From: Delphinapterus leucas
Lineage: Eukaryota > Chordata > Mammalia > Artiodactyla > Monodontidae
NCBI RefSeq assembly: GCF_002288925.2
Contig: NW_022098049.1
Span: 4,480,757 to 4,544,756 of the forward strand
DNA length: 64,000 bases
Direction: 5' to 3'
Position numbers and translations under genes: made by a program. Position 1 is the first letter of the stretch. Every line of letters starts with the position of its first letter. The notes under the pieces were generated by a model. That model was not told the origin of the DNA and ran no database searches. It worked only from the letters and a program-made list of their open reading frames with translations. Shown here in pieces: positions 61,785 to 64,000 of this stretch.

Positions 61785-62170
61785 TTCTGGCCTTTTACCT
61801 TAATAATAGAACTCCTGATTTTTAACCGGACACATGGCCACCCAGCTAGAAACCGTTTCTCAGCATCCCTGGATTCTGAGTGTGACCATGTAGCTGATTC
61901 TGGACGATGGAATGTGACCAGGAGTGATGCATGCCATTTCCATATTGTTCCCTAAGTATTTTTGGACTAGAGTTCCTTTTGCCTGTTCCCTTTCCTAAAG
62001 GATCAGTTGCAGATGTGACGATGGGAGCTAGAAAATACACCTGAGACCCAGAGCCTGTCCAGGGAGTAACCTGTCTGCTGTGTTGATGAAACTCCTGCCC
62101 AGCATGAATGCCTGACCAAAGCTCAGGTGACTCACGAGCTGCTGTATGTTTGAGGGACACTCATCTGAAG
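61785..62170. other. probable old repeat, not named
   Basis: CATGTAGCTGATTCTGGACG then GGAATGTGACCAGGAGTGAT recalls a widespread mammalian repeat, but I cannot place it. Confidence 0.35.
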
Positions 62171-62454
62171 GTCACTGATCAGGTGCACAGGTGGACAACT
62201 TGGAAAAGTCACACACTCAGCCAGAGGCAGAGTCCTGCCAAGCCAAATCTTCATCCTTGCAGCCTGGCACCTTATCTCTTAGATTAACTGTAGTGTTGTG
62301 AGGACTGCAAGGGACGTGAGGAGCTAAGGGAAGAAGGACTGTCACGGGGGTGCAGGTGGGTGTATATAAAGTGTGAACCACCTTGGGGTATTCATTTTGG
62401 GTCATTTCTCCATTGGCCTATTTCTACTGACTCTGGGTCCTACTCCCTTTCCGC

Positions 62455-62905
62455 TATGGGTTGAACTGTGCCCCTACCCCACCACATTCTCCAGTAGAGA
62501 TCCTAACCCCCAATACCTCAGGATGTGACCTTACATCTTTTTTTTTTTTTTTTTTGCAGATGTAATCCAGTTAAGATGAGGTCATTAGGGTGGGCTCCAC
62601 TCCAATATGACCGGTGTCCTTATTAGAAGGCACATAGACACATACAGAGAAAATGGCCATGTGACAATGAAGGCAGGGGTTGAAGTGCTACAGCTGGCAA
62701 TCAGGAATCACTCAAGATTGCCAGAAAACCTCCAGAAGCCAGCAAGAGTCAAGGAATGATCCCCCTACACAAGACTTCAGAGAGAGCACGGCCCTCCTGA
62801 CATCCTGATTTCAGACTCTAGACTCCAGAACTATAAGATAATATATTTCTGTGGTTTTAAGTTACCCAGTTTACGGTATTTTGTCATGGCAGCCCTAGGA
62901 AACAA
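62455..62905 (+). mobile_element. MLT1 (MaLR) LTR
   Basis: TATGGGTTGAACTGTGCCCC, TCCTAACCCCCAATACCTCA, GTGTCCTTATTAGAAGGCAC, TCCAGAACTATAAGATAATA and TTTTGTCATGGCAGCCCTAG. A T-rich run of 17 bases breaks it at 62539. Confidence 0.88.
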
Positions 62906-63835
62906 ATATACTCTTTTTGGCCAGCCCGACTCTCAGAAATGGTCAAAGCTGGCAGAGCTGTCCAAACAGCAGGGCACCTATAGGATTCTAATCCCTTACA
63001 CAGAGTTCTGGGAGGGAGCAGCTGGGCAGGCTGGGGCCCTGATTTACAGGGTTTCCTTTGGATTAAAACCAGAATGCACCAGACATGAAAAATTGCAAGC
63101 CTTATTACTTAACACTGACTCCTACCAGCGTTATGAGGGAAAGAAACAGATCAGGGGTATCTGGAAGATCTTCCTGGGAGGCTGAGCCCCAGACCATGAG
63201 TCATATTCTCCTAGTTTCCTTTTTTGGTATAATTCTTTTTCTGGGACAAAACTCTGCCCAAATTTTACTCAGACCTCCTAAGAAGGTGAAGGTAACTAAA
63301 CACATGTGAGTATCATGCACTTTTCTCATTTAAATATCATTACAATAAGGTGGGGATCCTATTGCCAGGGCAACTAGTAACAGAAAATGAGCAGTGTAGC
63401 TTTGATAGAGACTCTTAACTCCACTTGGACTGATTCCTACTGTGTCCCTGGCTACCCTCTCATTTGCTATTAAAAGGATATAACGGTTTTGGGGGTTTCT
63501 TTTTGAATTTTATTTATTTATATTATTTTTCTCACCTTGTTTTGCTTTCCTCTTTGCCAAAGTTCTCATTCCTTACCCTCAAGTTCAACCTGACCTGCAG
63601 ACTTGCTACTGACGTTGCTAATTTAGCTCCTTCCATTCTTCTCACAGAACTTGATGATGTTTCCCCTTCTCCTGTTCAGGAGCCTCTCCCTCTGATCAAC
63701 ACTTCACTCACCAGTTTCCATGACTGTGTCCCCAGGGCCTGACATGTAGTCATATGACCTACATAACCTATCCTGAGAATAAAGCCCAGCTGGGCTGTGG
63801 ACCAGCTCCCATGACCATGTGATAAATTCTTCAAT
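62906..63835. other. intergenic, nothing assignable
   Basis: A 99-codon plus-strand frame at 62886-63185 begins inside the MLT1 end and has no family resemblance. No gene is supported. Confidence 0.45.
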
Positions 63836-63839
63836 AATT

Positions 63840-63935
63840 CCAGGCAGCAGGTTCCTCATCTGTAAAATGAGATGTTCTACTTTATGAGAATTAAATAGGA
63901 TAATGTATGTGAAGTCTGATGCCTATAGGCTTTGC
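63840..63935 (+). mobile_element. MIR SINE fragment
   Basis: GGTTCCTCATCTGTAAAATG followed by GAGAATTAAATAGGATAATG. Confidence 0.8.
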
Positions 63936-64000
63936 ATTAGTTATCTAATGCTGCGTAACCTAGTGGCTTAGAGCAGCAATAATTATGTATTATCCTTTAC
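63936..64000. mobile_element. start of an interspersed repeat cut by the window edge
   Basis: TTAGTTATCTAATGCTGCGT then GTGGCTTAGAGCAGCAATAA is the usual opening of a reverse-oriented LTR-type repeat, as also seen at 50740. Confidence 0.5.

Noticed and set aside
62886..63742. Possible retroviral remnant: a 99-codon frame and a later frame with ILLTELDDVSPSPVQEPLPL
   Set aside because: A weak likeness to a retroviral RNase H connection motif did not hold up; spacing is wrong and flanks show no pol or env order.

Overview
This window reads as mammalian nuclear DNA from a cetacean (whale or dolphin). The main evidence is at least fifteen tRNA-derived CHR-type SINEs, with the 5' end CTTCCCTGGTGGCGCAGTGG or GGAATTCCCTGGTGGTCCAG, many flanked by exact or near-exact target-site duplications. 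L1 elements of the cetartiodactyl type and a solo LTR agree with this. Species cannot be set from the sequence alone. There is no bacterial, phage or CRISPR content, and nothing resembling an operon.

Only one protein-coding gene can be supported: LRATD2 (formerly FAM84B), on the minus strand. Its intact 312-codon reading frame is at 28067-29005. A splice acceptor lies four bases before the ATG. The coding exon runs into a long 3'UTR with candidate poly(A) signals down to about 24.4 kb. A CpG island (about 28.05-30.2 kb) covers the coding exon, intron, non-coding first exon and promoter. In other mammals LRATD2 sits in the gene desert upstream of MYC (human 8q24), and the gene-poor surroundings here fit that. 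The protein has an LRAT-like fold, but the catalytic Cys position is Ser.

The rest is intergenic. Region 2.7-7.9 kb is an ancient L1 broken by two younger 5'-truncated L1s, one of which carries two nested SINEs. Region 8.1-11.8 kb holds MIR and MLT1 relics. Region 12.0-17.05 kb is a nearly complete L1 with broken ORF1 and ORF2. Region 17-24 kb has SINEs, MIR and L2 around non-repeat DNA. Region 32.5-33.8 kb is an L1 with an inverted 5' part, two 3'UTRs in tandem and one 18-bp target duplication. Region 37.3-39.0 kb is an L2 carrying two LTR insertions, one a clean 451-bp solo LTR. Region 44-46 kb has a SINE in an MIR and a run of three SINEs that arose by local duplication. Region 50-64 kb has more SINEs (including a close inverted pair), old LTR-type repeats, MER5A, L2 and MIR.

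I found no new gene system. The notable points are structural retrotransposon events and the LRATD2 active-site substitution. Repeat family names and boundaries come from pattern recognition without RepeatMasker, so the edges of old repeats (MIR, L2, MLT1) are approximate to tens of bases. Edges of young insertions are exact where target duplications are quoted.
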